Source of the DNA: Cordylochernes scorpioides
Lineage: Eukaryota > Arthropoda > Arachnida > Pseudoscorpiones > Chernetidae
Reading direction: 5' to 3'
Assembly (NCBI GenBank): GCA_030710605.1
Contig: CP092881.1
Coordinates: forward strand, 72,076,923-72,140,922
DNA length: 64,000 nucleotides
The position numbers and the translations under genes are program-made. Below are positions 54,997 to 64,000 of this stretch, piece by piece. The notes beneath the pieces are model-generated. The model saw only the letters and a list, made by a program, of their open reading frames with translations, was not told where the DNA came from and searched no databases. The number at the start of each line of letters is the position of its first letter. Position 1 is the stretch's first letter.

Positions 54997-56332
54997 TTTG
55001 TGAAAACAAATTGTTGGCTTTAAATCAAAAATTCAAAGGAAAGTAAATTATCCCTAAACACTTACGGCATAAACTTAAACAGACAAGATATAGCGAGACC
55101 CTGATTAAGCCCTTGATAATGAGCAAGTAAAATTATTTTACTTTTAATATATTCATTCTACTTTGATAACTATAGTTTTTTATGCATGATGACTTCATGC
55201 TCGTATTTTAAACCTGTAAAGTCACATTTCCCGCAGCATCGCTTTAATACCTTGATGAGATATGTATATCTTGTGAGCGAAGCGCTGCACCAACCCACCA
55301 TCAGGTCTAAACGTGAATGGCCCAATAAACAATTGATTTCCAATATTCGCCAAGTTGTCCTGAGCCTGGGACCGAAAAATAATCCTGACTCAAAACACTA
55401 CAGTAAAAGTTATGAATATCAAGACTTAGAGAAAGAAGCCAGTAGACCATCGTGCCTGTTCTCATCCCTGAACTGGAGTCCCATGAATCTGGATACTCTT
55501 AATCCATATGCTGGAGTTAACCTCAACTACTTCTGAATCAGCATGAAAGAGCCTATCCTGTCAAGTATAGGTCTATACTCTTCAAATTTATTCAATGCAA
55601 TTTTAAAAATAAATCAAAAGATTGATGGAGAAAAACCAATTAATTAAAATATATGCTCAACTTATAAAATATACGTTAAATATTGATAGGGATGACAGGG
55701 AGGAGTCTTGGAAATAAGGCGCTGGACAAGGCCTGGTGGATAGTAGCTGTTGTCCTGACTAGTTGCCCTGAAGTTTGGCACGCTGGATTGCTCTTTGAGA
55801 AGTGTACATGGAATAAGTGTCAGTCTATACTAGATCTGGTGGTGCCAGACTGTCTGGGACTACAGCAGTGAAACAGTTGGGCGTGATGGAGCGGGGAGCC
55901 TGTGAAAGTCATACGTGCCTTGAATCAGCGCTGTGTCTGCAAGTCAACAGAAAATATGTGCTATGATCGTCCATCCTTTATCAGACAAGGTGAAGAACCA
56001 AAAGTCCGTGCCTAAAATAGTTGTACTGAAATTGAAATTACCACGCGCCCTAACGCCTCCAGTAGTTTTGTGGAGTCCATAGTCCAGTTCAAGGTTGGCA
56101 CAAAATGCCCAAGTTTAGAGGGTTCAGAAGAAGAAAACTTCTAGAGAAAGAAATAGGATAGGGATGGCTGTGCTGGAGTAAACCTCCTTTTTGTGTCTGG
56201 ATGCGATATTTATGGCGAACTAAATAACTTAGTCCCTATTTCTGCTCCGCGCTTATTGAATTGAAGACTTGAGGCGATGGCGTCGACCTTTCATATTAAA
56301 TCTTACTTTTCCTTATTACTAATAATTGTGTA
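54997..56332. other. spacer right of the LTR block
   Basis: A 116-codon frame (55186-55536; reads SNIRQVVLSLGPKNNPDSKH among others) is the only notable one. It has no recognised domain and no splice partner. The rest is unassigned. Confidence 0.3.
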
Positions 56333-56334
56333 TA

Positions 56335-57656
56335 CGAGGTGTGTTCAAAAAGTATCGCTACTTTTGTGTTTTTTCAAAAATTATTTATTTATTCATGAAT
56401 AACTATTTTGTCCCCTTCAAAGTAATCCCCATGAGATATTATACACTTGTGCCAACGGTTTTTCCAATCTTCGAAGCACTTCAAAAAATCATTTTTTTAA
56501 ATCTTTTTCAGCTCCTCCTTCGATGCTGTCTTTATCTCGTCAAGCGTAGTGTAACGTCGTCCTTTCATGGGCCTCTTCAGTTTAGGGAACAAGAAAAAGT
56601 CACAGGGGGCCAGATCTGGGGAATACGGTGGCTGCGGCATCATTAGTGTGTTGTTTTTGGCCAAAAAGTCGCGCACAAGCAACGATGTGTGAGCAGGGGC
56701 GTTATCGTGGTGCAAAAGCCAATTTTTTTTCTTCCACAAATCCGGGCGTTTCTAGCGGATTGCTTCGCGCAAATTGCGCATAACTTGCAGGTAATATTCC
56801 TTATTGACCGTTCTACCCTGTGGCAAGAACTCATGATGCACCACGCCCCTGCAATCGAAGAAAACTGTCAGCAAAACTTTCACATTCGACCGAACTTGGC
56901 GCGCTTTTTTCGGTCTTGGTTCGTGAGGCAGCTTCCATTGAGATGAATGAGCTTTGGTTTCCACGTCATAACCATAAACCCATGCTTCGTCACCAGTTAT
57001 GACCCTCTGGAGCAATTTTGGGTCGTCGCGGACAGAGTCCAACATCTCTTTAGCAATGTTCATGCGATGCTGTTTTTGGTCGCAATTGAGCAATTTTGGT
57101 ACGAATTTCGTGGAACCGTCTCATGCCCAAATCATTGATGAAAATCGAATGGCACGAGACAATCGATATGTTTAGGTCCTCAGCAACTTCTCTAACGGTG
57201 ATTCGACGATTGGCCAATATCATCTTCTCCACTTCATTAATTTTTTCGTCTGTTGTTGAAGTGCTCGGGCGTCCGGCACGCTCTTCGTCGTACACATCTT
57301 CTCGGCCTTCTGAGAACATTTTGTACCACCGATAAACGTTGCTTCGGTCCAAGGTAGCTTCTCCGTATGCCACAGTCAACATTCGGAATGCATCCGCGCA
57401 CTTAATTTCGTTTTTCACACAAAATTTGATACAGGTTCTTTGATCCATTTTTATTTTAATAGGTGAAAATCGAAGACGATCCAAAACACCTGCAAGCAAA
57501 GCAGCTGTCAACAATTAATTGAACATTCAAAATGGCCGAGCTTGTCGGCATAAGTGAGAGACATGAGTACCAACATAAAGCCACAAAAAGATCGAAATTC
57601 GAATATACGTAACCCGCGAAAATTCAAAGGTCGCGATACTTTTTGAACACACCTCG
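56335..57656 (-). mobile_element. mariner element, complete ends
   Basis: 1322 bp flanked by TA (56333-56334, 57657-57658). Terminal inverted repeats begin CGAGGTGTGTTCAAAAAGTA and match at both ends. Length and TA target are typical of mariner. Confidence 0.93.
56497..57448 (-). pseudogene. mariner transposase, frameshift plus stop
   Basis: Starts MDQRTCIKFCVKNEIKCADA at 57448. The N-terminal helix-turn-helix region (RSNVYRWYKMFSEGR, then DERAGRPS-like ERAGRPSTST) is followed by a one-base frame change at about 57090. The catalytic domain shows D1 in VITGDEAWVYGYD, D2 in HHDNAPAH, and D3 in YSPDLAPCDFFLF, with 34 residues between D2 and D3 (D,D34D). An in-frame TAG at about 56752 interrupts it before KRPDLWKKK. 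It ends at 56497. Inactive, but the catalytic residues are all still encoded. Confidence 0.9.
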
Positions 57657-57659
57657 TAG

Positions 57660-59420
57660 TTGCGGAACTACTGGTTTCCTGTGCTGCTCTTTTCCTGTTA
57701 TTGCACCTTGTACGGAGAATCTGTATAAGACTAACGTTTTAATAAAGGCTTTGTGTGTATGTGTGAGAAAGAAATAGTAGGTGGACAGAGGACTTTATCC
57801 AGCAAAAGAACTGCCTCAACAATTTCAGGAAGACTGACAGATGGATATGTGCTGGATGACAATGATATGGACAGCAAGGGTATGGAAGGCGCACCCTCAG
57901 AGGAGTAAGATGGTCTACAGCCCCTTTGTGGGCCAAAATATCGATAAATATTTCTAATGAAGAGGAAATTGGGACGGCGGATCGAGGATATGTGCAAGTA
58001 GAAAACCAAGATAAGGGCAGTAGTTTCGCATCGAGCTGGCCGCCACAATGCGACAAACCATCAACTTGTAATAAGGTGGCCATTCAACAAGATTAAATGG
58101 CGTCTGCACTGATTGATAAGGAAAAGAGATCCCAAATCCAAATATATGATTTTGTAAACAAGGCTTGATACTTATCTTAGTGCTTTGTTTTAAGAGGAAT
58201 GACGACCCTCATGTGGGAGAGAAGTCTTCAAAGAATAAAAAAATCCCCAAATGTCTTGAGGAGAGACTTGCGCTATTCAGAAATAAAACGTTTTTTAAAG
58301 AGGAGGGCATTGTTAAGGCAACATCAGAAAATGATTTAGGTAAGTTTAGAATGACTAGCATGACTATTAGAGAACGCGTGTACTATCAGGAAGAGTTAAA
58401 GGGGTGTGAGGCGCATGGGAGTAAAACGAGAGAGACAGTCTGCTGACAGGAATTTGATAGTGAGGAGTCTTTGCAATAAGGCATCAGATATGGGAATTCA
58501 CGACGTCCAAAATTCTTCTGATGGCAGAGGTTTTAGGCAAGTCCACTATGTTATATTGCCTCAAGTCAGTAACCCTCTAATAAAGACTCAGCTGCTTCTC
58601 TTCACTAATTCATGTGTTGTCTTTGTTCCAATATGAACAGATAAAGAAAAACGAAAAAAAGGCATCTGTTTTAAAATCGGACGACTTTATAGGCTTCTAT
58701 TTGTTTTCAACTAAAATTCGGGCGCCAGTGGCTGCAGAAGGGCAGACAAAAAATTATTCATCTATGGCACATGTAGAGACCTAAAGCTGTGCTGGCTAGC
58801 AATAAATGTTGGGGGGAAATTAACCAATCCTTTCTGGGTAAACATAATTTATTTTACACGATAAAATGATATTTCAATGTCCATCAGAACTGTTTATTAA
58901 AATCAAAGAAAAATACTTAAATAGGATCACGCCCATATATAAGATTTAAAAATTATATAAGGTTAAAACAGGGAGGAGTTTAATATATATATAAACTTTT
59001 AAAAAGGCCTATCATTTCAAAAATCCCACATTTCCCCACCTACCTCTGGAACCAGCCACCCAAGTTCAGGATTCGAAAAAGAGCGGCTAAGGCTGCAGCC
59101 AGTGGCCTGAGCTTTCAGCAGCTCCCAGTCCTCGGTTTCCCAGGGAAAAAAATCCAACTGTTGTTAATCTCAAAATATCCCGCTTCCTTGCCCCCATTGT
59201 TGCTGGACTCACCCCCCCCCCCCCCCCCCCCCAAGGCTATCATCACCCTTCTCTCTCAGTGAAAAAAAAAGTATCTTTAAAAAATAATAAATATAAATTA
59301 AATATAATTTTAATTAAAGAAAAATCACAAAAAATATAAAGATTAAAAAATATTGAATAAAAAATATATTTAATATTTTAAGATCTGGGCATCTTGGGGA
59401 CAGCTTGGGAAAGGTTCAGG
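57660..59420. other. spacer, nothing recognised
   Basis: Frames at 57739-58083 (-) and 58165-58636 (+) show no motif. A poly-C run occupies 59212-59232, and AT-rich sequence follows. Confidence 0.35.
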
Positions 59421-59439
59421 GCTCGTGGTGAAGGTGGTG

Positions 59440-59765
59440 TTCTGCCTGAAAATGGTGCTTTTAACAACCACCATGGGCTTGTGGCTTGCCTATAAGCATA
59501 CTGGAGTCTGGCTTGGTACTGGTGGAGTCAAGTCAAGCACCATAGGTCAGTGGCTTGACTACAGGGAAGGGGTGTCTGAGTCCATCTTGGACTCTGGCTT
59601 GGGTTCAAGTAGGCCACCATGGGACATGTGGCTCGACCACCAGGAAGGGGTGTCTGAGTCCATCTCAGACTAACTTGGTAGGGCCAGGTCATCCACCACA
59701 GGTCAGGTGGCTTGACCACAGGAAGGGGTGTCTGAGTCTATCTTGGACTCTGGCTCGTTGTTGTC
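59440..59765. repeat. ~75 bp diverged minisatellite, 3-4 copies
   Basis: 'gtggcttgac' ... 'aaggggtgtctgagtccatc' ... 'ttggactctggct' recurs at about 59550, 59630 and 59710, with a poorer copy upstream. Confidence 0.65.
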
Positions 59766-60359
59766 AAGGCTGAAGGTGGCCCCAGGCTCCATCTCTACAC
59801 CTCAAAATCACTAGAGGTTTGCAGCTTAGATGGACAAAGATGGGACAAGGTTAGGTTAGGCGGGGTTCTGGATGATTTTGGCATACTATGGTCACGAGGT
59901 GTCCTAACATCTGGAAGGTATAAAGAAACAATATATATATAATTTATTAATGAAAAACTTTTAGGATTATTGTAGCAGGCCTGAAAAAAAAATTAAAAAT
60001 AGGACCAAAGTACTTACTTTGAAAGGGGCAGTGGACAGATAGCCTTTTGGGACCTATTTTCCTGTGTCTATCTCTGGCTGAATGACAACTTAGATAAAAC
60101 AATCATGGAAGTTAAACATTCACTTGGGCGAATCCCTGGCTTACATATAATATATGCAATTAATTCTATACATATATTAAAAAATGAAACAAAGTGATTA
60201 TTATTATTCAATCAGTCTATACATATTTTGAACATTTTGCTACTCATCGAATTTCTCTTATTGACTCTGTTCTTTTGTGAAAGCATAGTTAAATTGGTTT
60301 CCAACAAAATAAATTGCTTTGTCTTCCTGAAGTTTGTGGTTCCTAATTTTTTGTTACAA

Positions 60360-60565
60360 TATTTAAAGCATATATATATATATATATTTTTTTTTGCAAA
60401 TAATATTTATATATATTTCAGGGAACCTTATTTATTAAAAAAATTCTGGCAACTTTTTATTTTGAGAAGCTTTCATTTTCAGACATTGTTTAATTCATTT
60501 GGAAATTAATTTTATTTTAATTTCTGAAAACAATATATATATATATATATATTTTTTTTATTGTT
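60360..60565. repeat. (TA)n runs upstream of EMC7
   Basis: Short (ta)n followed by T-runs at 60370-60395 and 60533-60560. Confidence 0.6.
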
Positions 60566-60726
60566 GCATATAAAATAGACTCTATAAATTAGCTGTGGTT
60601 TATCATCATATTAATTTTCTCGATTTATTTGTTTATTACCCATCTTTTTGCTCTACTTCTTTTACGCTAAATTTACCATTTATAAGCTATTTAATTTTTT
60701 TCACCGAGTACCAAAAACAAACAATT

Positions 60727-60926
60727 ATGTTAACTCAAGTTTTTAACAAATTTGCAATATTATTAATATGTTGTTTGGCAATTGGTATAAATTGCCAGGA
60801 AACTCTTCATTCTTCAGATAAATTTGCAATCGAAGGAAAGGTTCACCCTCCAGAAGTTGTTACCACAGAATGGCTTACCACAACCAGGATTCTTATAAAT
60901 GCCGGTGAACATGTTGGATTTTTAAG
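60727..60926 (+). CDS. EMC7: EMC7, first coding exon
   Basis: ATG at 60727; donor AAG|GTAATT after 60926, phase 2. Residues 1-~23 (LTQVFNKFAILLICCLAIGI) form a signal peptide ending near C-Q. Then SSDKFAIEGKV, EWLTTTRILINAGEHVGFL matches the start of the luminal beta-sandwich of ER membrane protein complex subunit 7 (family pattern: IEG...W...ARVLVDGGEHVGFL). EMC7 is part of the EMC insertase for tail-anchored and multi-pass membrane proteins. The remaining exons were not seen before 64000. The open frame extends upstream to 60595, but the first Met there would bury the signal peptide. Confidence 0.85.
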
Positions 60927-61735
60927 GTAATTAAAACACATTTTTATAGATATTGTAAATTAAATAAATATATTTTAAAAATATATAAAGCTAACCACTA
61001 GACATATATTGAAAGTACATATAATTTATATTCTCATACATACATTTAATGCATGCAAAAAAAAAAAAGAGAGACATTTCTTCTTTTAAAATGTATATTA
61101 AATTAATTCAATTTATCGGTACTTTCCACTGATTTATTGGTGGCATAAATGTAACATAAGCTTTGGCTATTTTTGCCAAACACCAATTTGTAGGTTTTGG
61201 TTTCCACCTATGGGCCTAATAACAGGCTTGGCTTAGATATCATAATATCTTTTTAATGGAGAATTGTTGCAAAATCTGGCAAAAATATTTGAAACCTTAA
61301 AGTATATATCAATAAAATCCATTGTTTTGATGCATTTTTTAAAGGGAGAAAGCCCCTTTTGCTTATGAATATCATTATCCAGCACAGAGAGATTTTGGAC
61401 CATGTACAAACAGAGTTTTCATATATAATTTTACACACTTTTTAAATTTTGCATTATACAAAATTAAATGGAAATATTTTAAAAGTTAAATAAAGTATAA
61501 TGTCCTTAACCTGACACGCCAAGGGATCAGAACTTCCGAGTGAGTCCTCGACATTTGGCCCAATTTGAGACTAAGCCTCTCATTGGTCGTGACATCAATG
61601 TGACGTGTGATGTAAACAAAGGCTATGATTGGTTCTTTGCACGCATCACTACCTCGACCTCGGGGGAATTGTTTGATTGGCTGGATGGATTCAACTGGAC
61701 GATATAGATTTAAAAAAAAATAATAATAACTGGAT
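60927..61735. other. EMC7 intron, AT-rich then a GC-richer block
   Basis: 61500-61690 is distinctly less AT-rich (gggatcagaacttccgagtg, acgtgtgatgtaaac) and may be a fragment of an unknown repeat. Confidence 0.3.
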
Positions 61736-61737
61736 AT

Positions 61738-62285
61738 TGAACACAAGGTAATAAGACCAGAACTAAATAAATAAATAGTGTGTGACATTTCAGTAACAGC
61801 ATTGTTACCATCTTCAGACAAAAAAGTACTGAAACAGTTTCAAGTACTGAAAGTTTCAGTACTTTTGTCTGAAGATGGTAACAACACTGTTACCGAAACG
61901 TCACACACTTTATTTATTTATTTGGATTATAGATTATTACCATATGTTTATAATCTACTAGCCGAATGACCCGGGCAACACCCGGGGTTTACTCGATTAA
62001 ATGCTTTTATTCAAATACCATTCGTTACAATTATAAATTGGCGCCGTGGATGTCATTCTTGTATAATATATAAATGAGTTTTAAAAATTGTAAAAAAAAA
62101 AAAAATGCATCGGCCGGGAATCGAACCCGGGGCACTCGCGTGGCAGGCGAGCATTCTACCACTGAACCAAAAGCAAACGGTGACAGAATTAAGAACGCAT
62201 GACGATGATAACTGTATATTATCCATGACAGAGGCCACGACAGACGGTCGTGACTGTATATATTAATAATCCAAATTGTGCCTTA
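61738..62285. mobile_element. foldback MITE FB1 split by a CTAGCCG repeat
   Basis: FB1 occupies 61738-61955, with both hairpin arms and centre 'agtactgaaactttcagtac'-like (in pieces), and resumes at 62264 (aatccaaattgtgcctta). The intervening 61957-62263 is the CTAGCCGAATGACCCGGGC repeat. Confidence 0.6.
62101..62170 (-). pseudogene. tRNA-Gly(GCC)-like sequence, 5' end lost
   Basis: On - it reads GGTTCAGTGGTAGAATGCTC (A box), GCCTGCCACGCGAG (anticodon arm with GCC) and GGTTCGATTCCCGGCCGATG (B box and acceptor 3' strand), followed directly by a run of T. The expected 5' acceptor strand (GCATCGG) is replaced by unrelated bases, so the acceptor stem cannot close. It may be a retrotransposed tRNA or the head of a tRNA-Gly SINE. 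Confidence 0.7.
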
Positions 62286-62289
62286 CCAT

Positions 62290-62745
62290 GAATATTGAAT
62301 AATTGAAATAGTTTATGATTTCATCACAATGTTCATTGCTGGTGAACATTTTTCTAGGATATCTAAATATATAATTAAAATGATATTTTTGAAAATACCG
62401 TTGTGATATATTTTTATTAATAATGTGAGCCCAAATCAATTGATTGCATATCAACTCTAATTTGATATCTCTAATATCTATTTATTCATTTTCTGGATTA
62501 TATGGCTTGAAAAGTCTCCCATTAATTTCCATAATTCTTCCATTTTGAGGCCAGTTAGTCATTCCATCTTTTTTTAAATTGGTGCAAAACTAAACCTTCA
62601 ATTAAAATTAAGCTGCACCCCACTTCTGATTCTAAATTTTGCACCGTACTCAGAATCTATTTGTGTTTTTTGTTTGGTCAGAATGTCACAAAGCACACAA
62701 GTTCATGAGTTATGCAGCAAAGGTTAGCACTTTATTATGCATAGT
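62290..62745. other. EMC7 intron, nothing recognised
   Basis: AT-rich. Confidence 0.35.
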
Positions 62746-62747
62746 AC

Positions 62748-62820
62748 AAGGTAATAAGACCAAATCCAAATAAATAAATAGTGTGTGATGTTTCGGTAAC
62801 AGCTTTTAGATATCTTCTTC
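62748..62820. mobile_element. foldback MITE FB1, single arm
   Basis: 'tacaaggtaataagaccaaa' to 'gatgtttcggtaacagc'. Confidence 0.55.
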
Positions 62821-62844
62821 AAAATGTAACCTCAATCACTGCCG

Positions 62845-63285
62845 TTCTTCTTCTTTCTTATCTCCACTCAATCATATCAGGGTATCAAGCTTGCAAAGCT
62901 TGTTGATGGTGTCTGCTGTGGATAAGTAGAGCTCATCAATGGATGAGTCAATACAGTCAATAATGTGCTTTGGGGTTGTAAGTTGAGAATTGAACTTAGT
63001 ACATAGTGGAAAAACCTTGCAACCATTCTGGAAAGTCATTGTCCGTAGATGACCAGACTTAAGTCTGGAAATCAAAGATTGTTGTTCTCTTGGGAGGACA
63101 GAACCGATGCTTGTCCCTCCTGCTCTGTACCAGTCATGTGCAGCATCAGATTTCCATTCCTGCAGGCATTGGGTTTTGATGGTACGGAGGAGGTCTCTTT
63201 TGTCTAGTTGGGTGGTAGATTTCCTGGCTTCAGGGAGGCCAAGAGCTCCAGACTTTGCCAGACTGCCGTTCTTCCAGAATGAATG
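62845..63285 (-). pseudogene. LINE 3' end (TPKHIIDCID family)
   Basis: The minus strand reads SRLKSGHLRTMTFQNGCKVF, TPKHIIDCIDSSIDELYLS and a stop, then the 'gagataagaaagaag' tail at the left. CTKF replaces CTKC, so the second zinc ligand is lost. Confidence 0.6.
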
Positions 63286-63529
63286 TGCTGCACTGTTTCA
63301 ATATAAAGTTCACCTGAAAAAATGTTGCTTGAAAGCACTCTTTAAGCATTGCCCCTTTTCAAATAAAATTGTTAAGTATTTTTCTTCCATTTCCAGTTTC
63401 CACATATTCTTCTGAAGTCTAGATTTTGTTTCGAACCTATCATGCAAGCCATTGCTGGCTTTAATATCACTTTAGTTCATGGCATAAAAAAAAACCCTTG
63501 CCAATGGGCCTCTTTATTTAGATGTTTTT

Positions 63530-63852
63530 TTTAGCCTAGTTTTTTTTTTTTTTTGCTTATCCCTAGTACATGTGGTACAGGCCATGATAATCATGGTGGG
63601 TAGTTAGCGACTGCTTTTACTGTAAGTGCACCACATGTCTACACATGTGAAAAGCAGTTCGACTTTGCACTTACTAATGCCAGAGCCCCGTTTGGTTACT
63701 TGCACTCGCTGGTGGGGTTGGACTTTTGCAAGAATCGGGGGCCATTGGAGCATTTTTTTTCTTTAAACAGAAAAAAGTGTCCAATGCGGGAATCGAACCC
63801 GGGTCCTAGTGGTCGAAAACCAAACGGTTTAACCAGCCTTCCACCGACCCCC
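63530..63852 (-). mobile_element. SINE SA, full length
   Basis: A poly-T start, body with CACATGTG hairpin, and a head with B box complement 'gggaatcgaacccggg', ending 'ccaccgaccccc'. Confidence 0.75.
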
Positions 63853-63972
63853 TAGTTTTTTTTTTTAAAACTAGCTAGCCATAGAACAATTCTGATAGAG
63901 GATGCAGACCTGTACGATCGCAGCAAAAGTTGGAGTTGATTCCTCTTTGTAGCAAATTTTAATCCCTTATAC

Positions 63973-64000
63973 AGTAGAACCTCTCTCTCTCTCTCTCTCT
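63973..64000. mobile_element. pogo/Tigger-like MITE end, cut by window
   Basis: 'acagtagaacctctctctct' at the edge; only the terminus and a (ct)n run are visible. Confidence 0.4.

Noticed and set aside
2361-63852. tRNA-like segments with A and B boxes as tRNA genes
   Set aside because: They are heads of SINE SA copies, followed by the same body and poly-A each time, and do not fold into a complete cloverleaf.

Overview
The window is eukaryotic and almost certainly from an arthropod. It has introns with GT-AG borders, a mariner and a piggyBac element, several families of non-LTR retrotransposons, tRNA-derived SINEs, foldback MITEs and long AT-rich spacers. The C-terminal zinc-binding motifs of the retrotransposon fragments look like ones I associate with chelicerates, spiders in particular. 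That placement is from memory and weak; no sequence search was possible.

Only three host genes could be supported. (1) An intact C2H2 zinc-finger gene on + (11994-13215, two coding exons, 385 residues, six fingers). (2) A complete seven-exon UNC50-like gene on - (26655 down to 19688). Its exons splice in phase to 262 codons, close to the roughly 260 residues of animal UNC50. Its introns are packed with repeats, and a minisatellite of 69-71 bp units, about 20 copies, sits directly against its start codon. (3) The first coding exon of EMC7 on + (60727-60926); the rest of that gene lies beyond the right edge or was not found.

Layout: 1-11.9 kb is repeat-rich spacer (SINEs, foldback MITEs, pogo/Tigger-like MITEs, LINE 3' ends). 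11.9-13.4 kb is the zinc-finger gene. 13.4-19.6 kb is repeats. 19.7-28.1 kb is UNC50 plus its minisatellite. 28.1-32.0 kb is repeats and a LINE fragment. 32.0-55.0 kb is a nested pair of LTR retrotransposons. 55.0-60.7 kb is spacer with a complete but broken mariner and a second minisatellite. 60.7-64.0 kb is the EMC7 exon and its repeat-filled intron.

The most striking structure is at 32007-54992: one large non-autonomous LTR retrotransposon (1.85 kb LTRs, CGGT target duplication) that received a second copy of the same family (35331-46637). LTRs pair first with fourth and second with third. Both copies have a primer-binding-site candidate and/or a polypurine tract, yet neither shows gag or pol, so they look like an animal LARD-type element. 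The two copies date each other's later insertions: the outer copy carries a piggyBac at a TTAA that is empty in the inner copy, and the inner copy carries an 816 bp solo LTR at a site that is empty in the outer copy.

Other points of interest are a SINE body with pseudoknot-like complementarity, two related SINE-like families that carry the 3' tails of two different LINEs, and a foldback family whose arms hold hammerhead-like CTGANGA...GAAAC hairpins.
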